64,000 bases of DNA from an uncultured Paracoccaceae bacterium (lineage in GTDB: Bacteria; Pseudomonadota; Alphaproteobacteria; Rhodobacterales; Rhodobacteraceae): positions 124,001 through 188,000 of the forward strand of contig CANNFQ010000006.1 in NCBI GenBank assembly GCA_947503925.1, written 5' to 3'. Made by a program: the position numbers and the translations under genes. Shown in pieces: positions 16,578 to 24,195 of this stretch. The notes beneath the pieces were generated by a model. It worked only from the letters and a program-made list of their open reading frames with translations, ran no database searches and was not told where the DNA came from. Within the stretch, counting starts at the first letter, position 1, and each line of letters starts with the position of its first letter.

Positions 16578-17915
16578 ATGGCGCTATCGATGGGGCAAAA
16601 AGCGGGTTGGGGTTTGGCCGATCTGGGCGTCGTCGTTTTTGTGATGATCAAGCAGCTTTTGATCGTCGCTTATCTGACCTCTTTTCTGGGCATTCCTGTT
16701 GCTCTGGCCGGGTTGGTCACGACAATTGTTCTGATCTTTGACATCATCACCGATCCGCTGATCGGCTATTTGAGCGACCGGACAAACAGCCGGTTTGGCC
16801 GTCGCGCGCCCTGGATGTTTATTGGCGTGCTGGTCATGGTGGCGGGTATTCTGGGTCTCTTCTCTGCCCCGATTGATGCTGCTGTAAACGCCAAACTTGC
16901 TTGGGTTGTTGCTGCTTTTGTGCTGGCCACCGTGGGTTTCACGATGATTGCGATTCCCTATGGCGCGCAGGCGGGTGAGATTACCCAGGACCCCCGCGAA
17001 CGGTCTACAATGACGGGCTGGCGCATGGGTTTTGCTACGGTGGGTATTTTGTTGGGGGGGGCGGTGATCCCGGGGCTGGCAAGCCAGTTTGACTATCCCC
17101 GCGCCGCCCTTTATGTCAGCCCACTGATCATCGGTGCGGTCTGGTTGTCGCTATGGACGACGCGCAGGGCCCCCCGCGTCGCTGATCCGGCGCAGACCGG
17201 TTTCGGGGCGACCTATCGACTGGTCTTCAGCAACCGCACATTTGTTGTTCTGGCGATGTGTTACGGAATCATGACCCTTGCTGTGGCGCTGATCACAGCC
17301 GGCCTGCCATTTGCTGCGACCTATTTGGTGGTCGATGATGGCGGTAACATCCTGTCGGGTGCCGTAGGGGCATTGGGCGTGCTGAGTGTACTTTTCGTCG
17401 CATTTTTTGTCGGTTCAATCCTCAGCCAGGTGATGTGGGTGCTGCTGTCGCATCGGCTGGGCAAGCTATCTGCGCTGGTGCTGGGCCTGTCGGCTTATGT
17501 TATCCTGCTTTATGGATTGGCGCAGGCTTTGCCGTCGGTGAACATGGTTTTGATTGCCGGGTTCTTCATGATTGCCGGTGTCACCAATGGCGCCTATCAG
17601 CAGATCCCCTGGGCGATGTATCCGGACTTGATGGATGTCACCCGCCGCCAATCCGGCGCGGCGATTGAAGGGGCGTTTTCTGCCGTTTGGCTTTTTGGTC
17701 AGAAGCTTGCCAATGCAGTGGCTCCCGCTGTACTGGGTTTGATCCTCGGGCGCGCGGGCTGGCAGGAAACAACCCAAGGCGTCGCACCGCAAAGTGACGC
17801 GGCCCTTGCAGCGCTGCAATTGTCCATTACGTTGATACCGGCGGGTATCCTTGTGGTCGCCGTGATGGGGCTTCTGATTGTGTATAGACCGATGGTGGTA
17901 CGTGAACGTGTTTGA
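16578..17915 (+). CDS. GPH-family sugar:cation symporter (MFS_2)
   Basis: A 445-residue transporter with about 12 membrane helices. The N-terminal QKAGWGLADLG, the DPLIGYLSDRTNSRFGRRAPW loop between helices 2 and 3, and IPYGAQAGEITQDPRERS match the glycoside-pentoside-hexuronide:cation symporter family. TGGAGGGG precedes the ATG. Its end overlaps the next hydrolase gene by 14 bases. The substrate cannot be fixed: there are no sugar catabolic genes nearby, only hydrolases. Confidence 0.83.
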   Translation: MALSMGQKAGWGLADLGVVVFVMIKQLLIVAYLTSFLGIPVALAGLVTTIVLIFDIITDPLIGYLSDRTNSRFGRRAPWMFIGVLVMVAGILGLFSAPIDAAVNAKLAWVVAAFVLATVGFTMIAIPYGAQAGEITQDPRERSTMTGWRMGFATVGILLGGAVIPGLASQFDYPRAALYVSPLIIGAVWLSLWTTRRAPRVADPAQTGFGATYRLVFSNRTFVVLAMCYGIMTLAVALITAGLPFAATYLVVDDGGNILSGAVGALGVLSVLFVAFFVGSILSQVMWVLLSHRLGKLSALVLGLSAYVILLYGLAQALPSVNMVLIAGFFMIAGVTNGAYQQIPWAMYPDLMDVTRRQSGAAIEGAFSAVWLFGQKLANAVAPAVLGLILGRAGWQETTQGVAPQSDAALAALQLSITLIPAGILVVAVMGLLIVYRPMVVRERV

Positions 17916-18765
17916 TCTTGACGACCTTGAGGCAGCCCTTGCCCGCGCCGAAGCCCAGGTCTCCAATCTACGGCCCGGCTGCGCGAAACGGGTGATCTGG
18001 GCCGATCAGCCCGGGCAGAAGACAGAAATTTGTCTGCTTTATATCCACGGATTTTCCGCCTCGCCCGAGGAATTGCGCCCCTTGCCGGACATGGTTGCGA
18101 AAGAGCTTGGCGCAAACATCTTTTTCACCCGTCTGACGGGACATGGGCAAGACAGTGCGGCGATGGCCACAGCGACCTATGACGCATGGCGCAGCGATGT
18201 TTCAGAAGCGGTTGAGGTTGCACGGACAATGGGCAATCAGATCATCCTGATGGGCTGTTCAACCGGCTGCACGCTGGCCACGCTTGCCCTGGCAGATGGG
18301 ATAGCAGCGAAGGGCGCAATCTTTGTTTCGCCCAATTTCGGGTTGCGCAACAGGTTGGCCCAATTTGTGCTTGATGCCCCGGGATCCCGTCATTGGGGCC
18401 GCTATCTGGCCGGCGCGACCCGCAGTTTTGAACCGATCAATGACCGTCACACGGCCTATTGGACGACATCCTATCCGATCGAGGCCGTGCATCCGATGGG
18501 GCAAGCGGTGCGTGCCGTGCATAAGGCGGATCTATCCGCCATCACGGTACCCGCATTCTTTAGCTTTAATGAGGCGGATACCGTTGTGCATCCCAAGGAT
18601 ATCCGGCGGGTGGCCGAGCGGTGGGGCGGGCCTGTCGCGCTTGATTTGATTACGCCAGGGCCGGGCGATGATGCCAGTGGTCATGTCATGGCAGGTGATG
18701 TGTTTAGCCCTGGGCAGACCGGCCGTATGGCTGAGCGGATTCTGGCTTGGTTCAAAGGACTTTAG
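17902..18765 (+). CDS. Alpha/beta hydrolase (carboxylesterase/lipase-like)
   Basis: A 287-residue hydrolase. YIHGFSASPEEL is the oxyanion-hole region, GCSTGC the nucleophile elbow, FNEADTVVHP carries the acidic residue and SGHVMAGD the His. The start is taken as GTG 17902 (VNVFDLDDLEAAL) inside the transporter gene; a TTG at 17878 or GTG at 17908 are alternatives. Overlap with the transporter gene implies coupled translation, so it may act on what the transporter brings in. Confidence 0.78.
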   Translation: MNVFDLDDLEAALARAEAQVSNLRPGCAKRVIWADQPGQKTEICLLYIHGFSASPEELRPLPDMVAKELGANIFFTRLTGHGQDSAAMATATYDAWRSDVSEAVEVARTMGNQIILMGCSTGCTLATLALADGIAAKGAIFVSPNFGLRNRLAQFVLDAPGSRHWGRYLAGATRSFEPINDRHTAYWTTSYPIEAVHPMGQAVRAVHKADLSAITVPAFFSFNEADTVVHPKDIRRVAERWGGPVALDLITPGPGDDASGHVMAGDVFSPGQTGRMAERILAWFKGL

Positions 18766-18851
18766 GATTTGGGCGCCCTTGCGGTGCCCCGGGCGGGCGG
18801 GCAAACTGGCAACGATCTTGAATTGCCGATCATGCAGGGGGCCTGATACCG

Positions 18852-19568
18852 ATGCCAAGTGAAACGCTGGTGATGATCCCGCCGCTCATGTGTGATGCGC
18901 GGGTGTTCAGTCATCAGATTCAGGCTTTGGGCAGTGAACACGCGGTCATGTTCGCACCCGTCACCCGGGGTGAACGCATGGAGGAAGTCGCCAGCCAAAT
19001 CCTGACATGGGCACCCCAAAAGTTTGCGCTGATGGGCATGGGGCTGGGGGGCATGGTGGCGATGGAATTGATGCGCCGCGCCGCCGAGCGGATCACGCGG
19101 ATCGCGCTGATTGACACCAGCGCGCAGGCCGACACGCCTGAAACTGCCGCGGCCCGCGAAACGCAGATCATCGCCGCGCGGTCCGGGCGCATGGATGATG
19201 TTTTACAGCATGAGATGAATTCGACATGGCTGGCCCCCGGTACGGACAAAGCGGCAGTGATTAACCTGTTGCGCGAGATGGGGCAGGATCTGGGGCCAGA
19301 CATTTATGTCCGGCAGGCGCGTGCCTTGCAGCGTCGCAAGGATCAGCAGGCCACGTTGCGGCAAATCCGGCAGCCCGCCGTTGTGATTTGTGGCCGGTTT
19401 AATGGGCAGTTTCCGTTGAAACGGCAGGAATTCATGGCCGAGATGATCCCCCATGGCACATTAGAAGTGATCGAACAGGGGGGCTATCTGAGTAGTCTGG
19501 AGGCGCCCGAGGTGGTGACCGATGCGTTGCGCCGCTGGATGGCGATGCCGCTGATGCTGCGGCCATAA
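18852..19568 (+). CDS. Alpha/beta hydrolase-fold protein lacking the catalytic triad
   Basis: A 238-residue alpha/beta hydrolase-fold protein. The fold is well preserved (MIPPLMCDARVF, FALMGMGLGGMVAMELM, RITRIALIDTSA), but every triad position is changed: the GxSxG elbow reads GMGLG (Gly64), the GxxDxxxP acid site reads GRFNGQFP (Asn184), and the usual GHLSxLE reads GYLSSLE (Tyr212). It is therefore probably a pseudoenzyme with a binding or scaffolding role. AGGGGGCC precedes the ATG. It follows the transporter-hydrolase pair by 86 bases. The reading frame is intact, so it is not simply decaying. Confidence 0.75.
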   Translation: MPSETLVMIPPLMCDARVFSHQIQALGSEHAVMFAPVTRGERMEEVASQILTWAPQKFALMGMGLGGMVAMELMRRAAERITRIALIDTSAQADTPETAAARETQIIAARSGRMDDVLQHEMNSTWLAPGTDKAAVINLLREMGQDLGPDIYVRQARALQRRKDQQATLRQIRQPAVVICGRFNGQFPLKRQEFMAEMIPHGTLEVIEQGGYLSSLEAPEVVTDALRRWMAMPLMLRP

Positions 19569-19654
19569 CAACGCCTGACACAGGAATTGCACCAGATCCT
19601 CAGCGAGGGTTTGCATTCTGATTTTCTGCGAATAGCTGATATCGCGCTGGTCTG

Positions 19655-20926
19655 TTACTTGAGGGCGACAACCTTTGCAGATGCCTTTTTCGGTCCTTCG
19701 GCATTGGCATCGATGAAATCCAGTACAAGCGGGCGGATATTATTCCGCCAGCTGCGGCCCGCGAAAATACCGTAATGGCCCGCACCAGGTTCGACATGCG
19801 ATGCTTTCTTTTCGTCGGGTAGCCCGGTCAACAGATCAAGCGCCGCAAGGCATTGACCCGGGGCAGAGATATCATCCTCTTCCCCTTCGACGATCTTCAC
19901 TGCGACGCTTGTTACCTTGCTGAAATCAACTTTGTGCCCGGCGACCGTGAAATCATTGCGCGCAATCTCGCGCCCTTTGAAAATCCGCTCAACCGTGGAC
20001 AGGTAGAATTCGGCGGTCATATCCATCACCGCCAGATACTCATCGTAAAATGCATTGTGACGGTCATGTTCGGATGCTTCATCCTTGGCCACCCGGATGA
20101 TTTCATCGCGGAAGGAATTGGCATGTGTCTCTGCATTCATTGAAATGAAGGACGCCAGTTGCAACAGGCCCGGATAGACCATCCGGCCGACGCCGGAGTA
20201 CTTGAAACCGACCCGCTGGATCATGGTTTCTTCCAGTTGGCCCATGGTGACAGAACGACCAAAATCGGTGACTTCGGTATGGTTCGCCTCGGGATCGACG
20301 GGGCCGCCGATCAGGGTCAGTGACCTTGGCTGCGCGTTTGGATCCTGTTCCGCCAGATAGGCGGTCGCAGCGAGCGTCAGTGGCACTGGCTGGCAGACGG
20401 CAATCACGTGGATGTCCGATCCCAACTCGCGCATGAAATCGACGAGATAAAGGGTGTAATCCTCGATATCGAACTTGCCGGCGCTGACGGGGATGTCGCG
20501 CGCATTATGCCAATCGGTGATATAGACGTCGGCATCCGGCAAAAGGCTGATTACGGTTTTGCGCAGCAAAGTGGCATAGTGACCCGACATCGGGGCCACC
20601 AGCAGCACGCGCCGTTTACTTTGCTTGCGGCCTGGCATCGTGAAATGGATCAGATCGCCAAACGGCTTTTCAACGACAGTTTCAATGACAACCGGGTAAT
20701 CCTTACCTTTGTCACCGGGGACGGGGGGGATATTCCAGTCAGGTTTGACCACCATGCGGGCAAAGGTGCGTTCGGTCACCTCACCCCATGCCTTGAGCCA
20801 ATCCATCGCCGGATTGGCCCCCCATGACATCATGGGATAGCTTGCAAAGGCCCGCGCGGTTGCCCCCAACCACTGATTAGTGTTCCGCGCGCTTTCCATC
20901 AGGTCATAGGTCATCATATACTTCAT
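19655..20926 (-). CDS. phaZ: Intracellular poly(3-hydroxybutyrate) depolymerase
   Basis: Releases 3-hydroxybutyrate from storage granules in the cytoplasm. The 423-residue protein has the i-PHB depolymerase layout: VLLVAPMSGHYATLLR, DWHNARDIPV, and the Cys nucleophile region VIAVCQPVPLTLA, which replaces a GxSxG lipase box in this family; GAGHYGIFAGR supplies the His. The ATG at 20926 has GGAG 9-12 bases upstream; longer upstream frames run into the divergent phaC promoter. It diverges from phaC with a PhaR-like site between. Confidence 0.92.
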   Translation of the reverse strand: MKYMMTYDLMESARNTNQWLGATARAFASYPMMSWGANPAMDWLKAWGEVTERTFARMVVKPDWNIPPVPGDKGKDYPVVIETVVEKPFGDLIHFTMPGRKQSKRRVLLVAPMSGHYATLLRKTVISLLPDADVYITDWHNARDIPVSAGKFDIEDYTLYLVDFMRELGSDIHVIAVCQPVPLTLAATAYLAEQDPNAQPRSLTLIGGPVDPEANHTEVTDFGRSVTMGQLEETMIQRVGFKYSGVGRMVYPGLLQLASFISMNAETHANSFRDEIIRVAKDEASEHDRHNAFYDEYLAVMDMTAEFYLSTVERIFKGREIARNDFTVAGHKVDFSKVTSVAVKIVEGEEDDISAPGQCLAALDLLTGLPDEKKASHVEPGAGHYGIFAGRSWRNNIRPLVLDFIDANAEGPKKASAKVVALK

Positions 20927-20954
20927 TAACTCGTCTCCGATAGCGCACAGGGAA

Positions 20955-20970
20955 TGCTGCGCCTGCAGCA
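20955..20970. promoter_or_regulatory. PhaR-like palindrome between phaZ and phaC
   Basis: TGCTGC-GCCT-GCAGCA, an inverted repeat containing CTGC-N4-GCAG (20957-20968). It resembles the two CTGC-N3-GCAG sites before phaP but has one extra spacer base. It lies between the divergent phaZ and phaC starts. Confidence 0.5.
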
Positions 20971-20989
20971 TAGGCACAGGAAGGTTAAT

Positions 20990-22786
20990 ATGACAACTAA
21001 GGATTTGGATGATCTGGTGGGAAGCAGCCAGAATGTTGCAAAACTCGAAGCCAACCTGGCCCGTGTCGAAGAACTGACCCAACGCCTGTTGAGCGTGATG
21101 GGCCAAGGGCGCAGCGTCAGGCCCGATTTACAAGGGCCGGGGCAGGAGCTCTACGTCAAGGCGGCAACCGCCTATATGACTGAAATGATGAATAATCCGG
21201 CCAAGCTGATCGAACATCAGCTGGAGTTTTGGGGCAAATCCGTTAAACATTATGTCGAAGCGCAGCACATTTTGATGCAGGGTAAAATGGAACCTGCAAC
21301 CGATGAGACTCCCAAGGATAGACGTTTCGCGCATGAGTTGTGGCAGACGAATCCCTATTTCAATTTCATCAAACAACAATATTTGATGAACGCCTCTGCA
21401 GTGCAGCAAGCGGTGGAAGATATTGAGACGCTCGATTCTGACGAAAAGAAGCGGCTGCAATATTTCAGTCAGCAGATGGTCGATATGATCAGCCCGACGA
21501 ATTTCTTACCCACCAACCCTGAAGCATTGGCATTGGCCGCCGAAACCGAAGGCGAAAGCCTTGTCGCGGGGCTTGAAAACCTGATTGCGGATCTGGAGGC
21601 GAATGACGGCGATCTGGTCGTCACCCTAGCCGACAAGAAAGCCTTCAAACTTGGCGATAACCTGGCCACGACCCCCGGTTCGGTTGTGTTCCGCAACCAT
21701 ATGTTCGAGCTGATCCAATACGCGCCCAGCACCGAAAAGGTTTACGGCACCCCGCTGATCATCTTTCCGCCCTGGATCAACAAATTCTACATTCTGGACC
21801 TGAAACCGCAAAACAGCCTGATCAAATGGGCAGTTGATCAGGGTTACACGGTTTTTGTCGTGTCCTGGGTGAACCCCGATGCGGGATATCGCGACACCAG
21901 CATGTCGGATTATATCGAAGACGGCTATCTGACGGCAATCAACGAGGTCAAACAAATCTGTAGCGTCAAGAAAGTGAATGCCGTGGGTTATTGCATTGCG
22001 GGCACCACATTGTCGCTGACCCTCGCCTTGATGAAGCAGCGCAAGGACACCTCCATCAATAGCGCGACCTTCTTTACCACCCTGACCGATTTTTCGGACA
22101 GGGGCGAAGTGGGCGTGTTCCTCGATGATGATTTTGTCGACGGGATTGCGGCAGAGGTCGCAGAACATGGCGTGCTTGATTCATTCTTCATGTCGCGCAC
22201 ATTTTCCTACCTCCGCGCCAATGACCTGATCTACGGGCCTGCGATCAAAAGCTACATGATGGGCAAGGCACCGCCGGCCTTTGATCTGCTGTACTGGAAT
22301 GGGGATGGCACCAACCTGCCCGCCAGCATGGCGATGGAGTATCTGCGCGGGCTTTGTCAGGATGACAAATTCGCCACGGACGGGTTAGATGTCTGCGGCA
22401 CTACTGTCCAGATCAAGGACGTGACTGTGCCGCTTTGCGCCATCGCCTGCGAAACAGATCACATTGCCGCTTGGAAAAGCAGCTATCAGGGTATCCAGAA
22501 GATGGGATCGAAGGAGAAGACATTTATCCTGTCTGAATCCGGGCATATCGCAGGGATCATCAACCCCCCCAGTAAAAAGAAATACGGCCATTACACCAAC
22601 CCCGAATTGGGGCTGATGGTGGATGATTGGTATGATGCGGCCGATAAACACGACGGGTCGTGGTGGCCGCGTTGGGACACATGGTTGTCACAGAAGTCGG
22701 GTAAAAAAGTAGCAGCAAGACAGCCGGGAAGTGAAAAGAATCCGGTTCTTGCGCCCGCACCGGGCACCTATGTGGTTGCTAAGTAG
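20990..22786 (+). CDS. phaC: Class I polyhydroxyalkanoate synthase
   Basis: Polymerises (R)-3-hydroxyacyl-CoA on the granule surface. The 598-residue protein has a helical N-terminal domain (about 1-200), then the alpha/beta core with the synthase box GYCIAGTT (nucleophile Cys335), the acid in ETDHIAAW (Asp490) and SGHIAG (His519). IIFPPWINKFYILDL and FVVSWVNPD are typical. Length fits class I enzymes. AGGAAGG stands before the ATG. phaP and phaR follow on the same strand. Confidence 0.96.
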   Translation: MTTKDLDDLVGSSQNVAKLEANLARVEELTQRLLSVMGQGRSVRPDLQGPGQELYVKAATAYMTEMMNNPAKLIEHQLEFWGKSVKHYVEAQHILMQGKMEPATDETPKDRRFAHELWQTNPYFNFIKQQYLMNASAVQQAVEDIETLDSDEKKRLQYFSQQMVDMISPTNFLPTNPEALALAAETEGESLVAGLENLIADLEANDGDLVVTLADKKAFKLGDNLATTPGSVVFRNHMFELIQYAPSTEKVYGTPLIIFPPWINKFYILDLKPQNSLIKWAVDQGYTVFVVSWVNPDAGYRDTSMSDYIEDGYLTAINEVKQICSVKKVNAVGYCIAGTTLSLTLALMKQRKDTSINSATFFTTLTDFSDRGEVGVFLDDDFVDGIAAEVAEHGVLDSFFMSRTFSYLRANDLIYGPAIKSYMMGKAPPAFDLLYWNGDGTNLPASMAMEYLRGLCQDDKFATDGLDVCGTTVQIKDVTVPLCAIACETDHIAAWKSSYQGIQKMGSKEKTFILSESGHIAGIINPPSKKKYGHYTNPELGLMVDDWYDAADKHDGSWWPRWDTWLSQKSGKKVAARQPGSEKNPVLAPAPGTYVVAK

Positions 22787-22825
22787 CCGATAAATCTATC
22801 AAATTTGCGGCCGCAGAAAAATATG

Positions 22826-22836
22826 CTGCAGTGCAG
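22826..22836. promoter_or_regulatory. PhaR operator 1 upstream of phaP
   Basis: CTGCAGTGCAG, an exact CTGC-N3-GCAG, ending 96 bases before the phaP ATG. This is the sequence bound by PhaR in Rhodobacter/Paracoccus. Confidence 0.75.
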
Positions 22837-22845
22837 AAAAAACAC

Positions 22846-22874
22846 TTGAAATGCTGCAGCGCAGCATGCATATT
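22846..22874 (+). promoter_or_regulatory. phaP promoter with PhaR operator 2 in the spacer
   Basis: TTGAAA (22846-22851) and CATATT (22869-22874) are 17 bases apart, a fair sigma-70-type promoter. CTGCAGCGCAG (22854-22864), an exact CTGC-N3-GCAG within a longer TGCTGC/GCAGCA palindrome, fills the spacer, so PhaR binding should block RNA polymerase. Confidence 0.65.
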
Positions 22875-22931
22875 GGTGTCACGAGATAGAACGCGGAGGG
22901 GGCTCCGCACCGACAATGAAAGAGATGACAA

Positions 22932-23381
22932 ATGGCTAAGACACAAGACTTCACAGCGATCTTCAAAGACATGATGGGCGCATTCCCTGTCGACACAAAG
23001 GCAATGGAAGAGCAGTTCAAGAACCAGACAACTTTGGCTGAAAAAATGTCCGGCGTTGCAATCGATGCAGCTGGCAAATCTGCTGAGCTGTCCGCAAAAT
23101 GGACGCAGGACACATTGGCCAAAGTTGAAGCCATGTCCAAAGCAAAGTCAGAGCCTGCTGATTACGCAAAAGCAATGACTGACTTCGCTTCTGCACAAGC
23201 TGAATCCGCTGCAGAGCACATGTCTGCTTTCGCCGAAATCGCGAAAAAAGTGCAGACACAGACAATGGAACTGGTTCTGGCCGCTGGCAAGGACATGTCC
23301 GAGGACATGACTGCTGCTGCCAAGAAAGCAACCAACGAAGTGACCGCTGCTGCCAAGAAGGCAACTGCTGCTGCCAAGTAA
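22932..23381 (+). CDS. phaP: Phasin
   Basis: Granule-coating structural protein. The 149-residue product is almost entirely amphipathic helix (phasin_2-like: FKDMMGAFPVD, EAMSKAKSEPADYAKAMTDFASAQAESAAEHM) and ends in tandem AAKKAT repeats that are Lys/Ala-rich. It is preceded by two PhaR operators and followed by a strong terminator. Expression is expected to be repressed by PhaR until polymer forms and titrates it. Confidence 0.92.
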   Translation: MAKTQDFTAIFKDMMGAFPVDTKAMEEQFKNQTTLAEKMSGVAIDAAGKSAELSAKWTQDTLAKVEAMSKAKSEPADYAKAMTDFASAQAESAAEHMSAFAEIAKKVQTQTMELVLAAGKDMSEDMTAAAKKATNEVTAAAKKATAAAK

Positions 23382-23424
23382 GGCACTTTAAATCGCCCTT
23401 GCCTCCCTGAGGGTTTGATTTTCG

Positions 23425-23458
23425 AAAGACGGTCCATTTGCGTGGGCCGTCTTTTGCT
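23425..23458 (+). terminator. Intrinsic terminator after phaP
   Basis: AAAGACGGTCCA (23425-23436) pairs with TGGGCCGTCTTT (23443-23454), 12 bp with one G-T pair and a 6-base loop, running into T-rich sequence. It separates phaP from phaR. Confidence 0.8.
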
Positions 23459-23534
23459 TTGCAGGTTATGCTTTCTTTTTGCGCAGGCGCGGCATAGGCT
23501 TCTCTGCACCGCAACATGTCTTGGGAGGGACGCC

Positions 23535-24074
23535 GTGGCTGAGACCAATAAACCATTGCTGATTAAGCGATATGCCAGTCGGCGCCTCTATAATACTGAG
23601 ACGAGCGATTATGTGACGCTTGAGGATATTGCCGCCTTCATCCGCGAAGGGCGTGAAGTGCAGATTGTCGATCTGAAATCCGGGGATGATCTGACGCGGC
23701 AGTATCTGTTGCAGATTATCGCAGAGCATGAAAGCCGTGGCGAAAATGTGTTGCCTGTTGATGTGCTGACCGATCTGGTGCGCAGCTATACCAGCCAGGC
23801 TGCTTCCGTTGTCCCGCAATTCCTGCAAGCCAGTTTCGAGATGCTGCGCGATGGCCAGTCCAAGGCGATGGAAAACATGGGCAAGGCCAATCCGATGGCC
23901 AACATGCCCGGGTTTGAGGTCATGCGCGCCCAGCAGGAGGCGTTCTTCAAGGCGATGACCGGTGGTATGATCCCCGGCAATAATGCATCTGCGAAAGAAG
24001 GCAGCGATGATCTGGACGATATCAAGAACCAGCTGAGCGCCTTGCAGGAGAAGCTTTCGAAAATGGGGAAGTAG
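23535..24074 (+). CDS. phaR: Polyhydroxyalkanoate synthesis repressor
   Basis: DNA-binding repressor of phasin (and probably pha) genes that also binds PHB. The 179-residue protein starts at GTG 23535 with GGGAGGG upstream. Residues 9-65 (LIKRYASRRLYNTETSDYVT...) are the PhaR DNA-binding domain. The following segments (about 70-110) form the accumulation-regulator repeat, and the C-terminus is a short coiled coil (LDDIKNQLSALQEKLSKM). It lies directly after the phaP terminator and is expected to act on the CTGC-N3-GCAG sites. Confidence 0.93.
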   Translation: MAETNKPLLIKRYASRRLYNTETSDYVTLEDIAAFIREGREVQIVDLKSGDDLTRQYLLQIIAEHESRGENVLPVDVLTDLVRSYTSQAASVVPQFLQASFEMLRDGQSKAMENMGKANPMANMPGFEVMRAQQEAFFKAMTGGMIPGNNASAKEGSDDLDDIKNQLSALQEKLSKMGK

Positions 24075-24195
24075 GTGGATGCTGCCCCACGCATGGTCTT
24101 GGGCAGCAAGCAGCGCACGTTGAAAGGTCGCTGATCGCCGAGATTGCACAGAAATGCATGTGGCGATTGCCGCCTGTTTGCGCGATATTGTCCCC

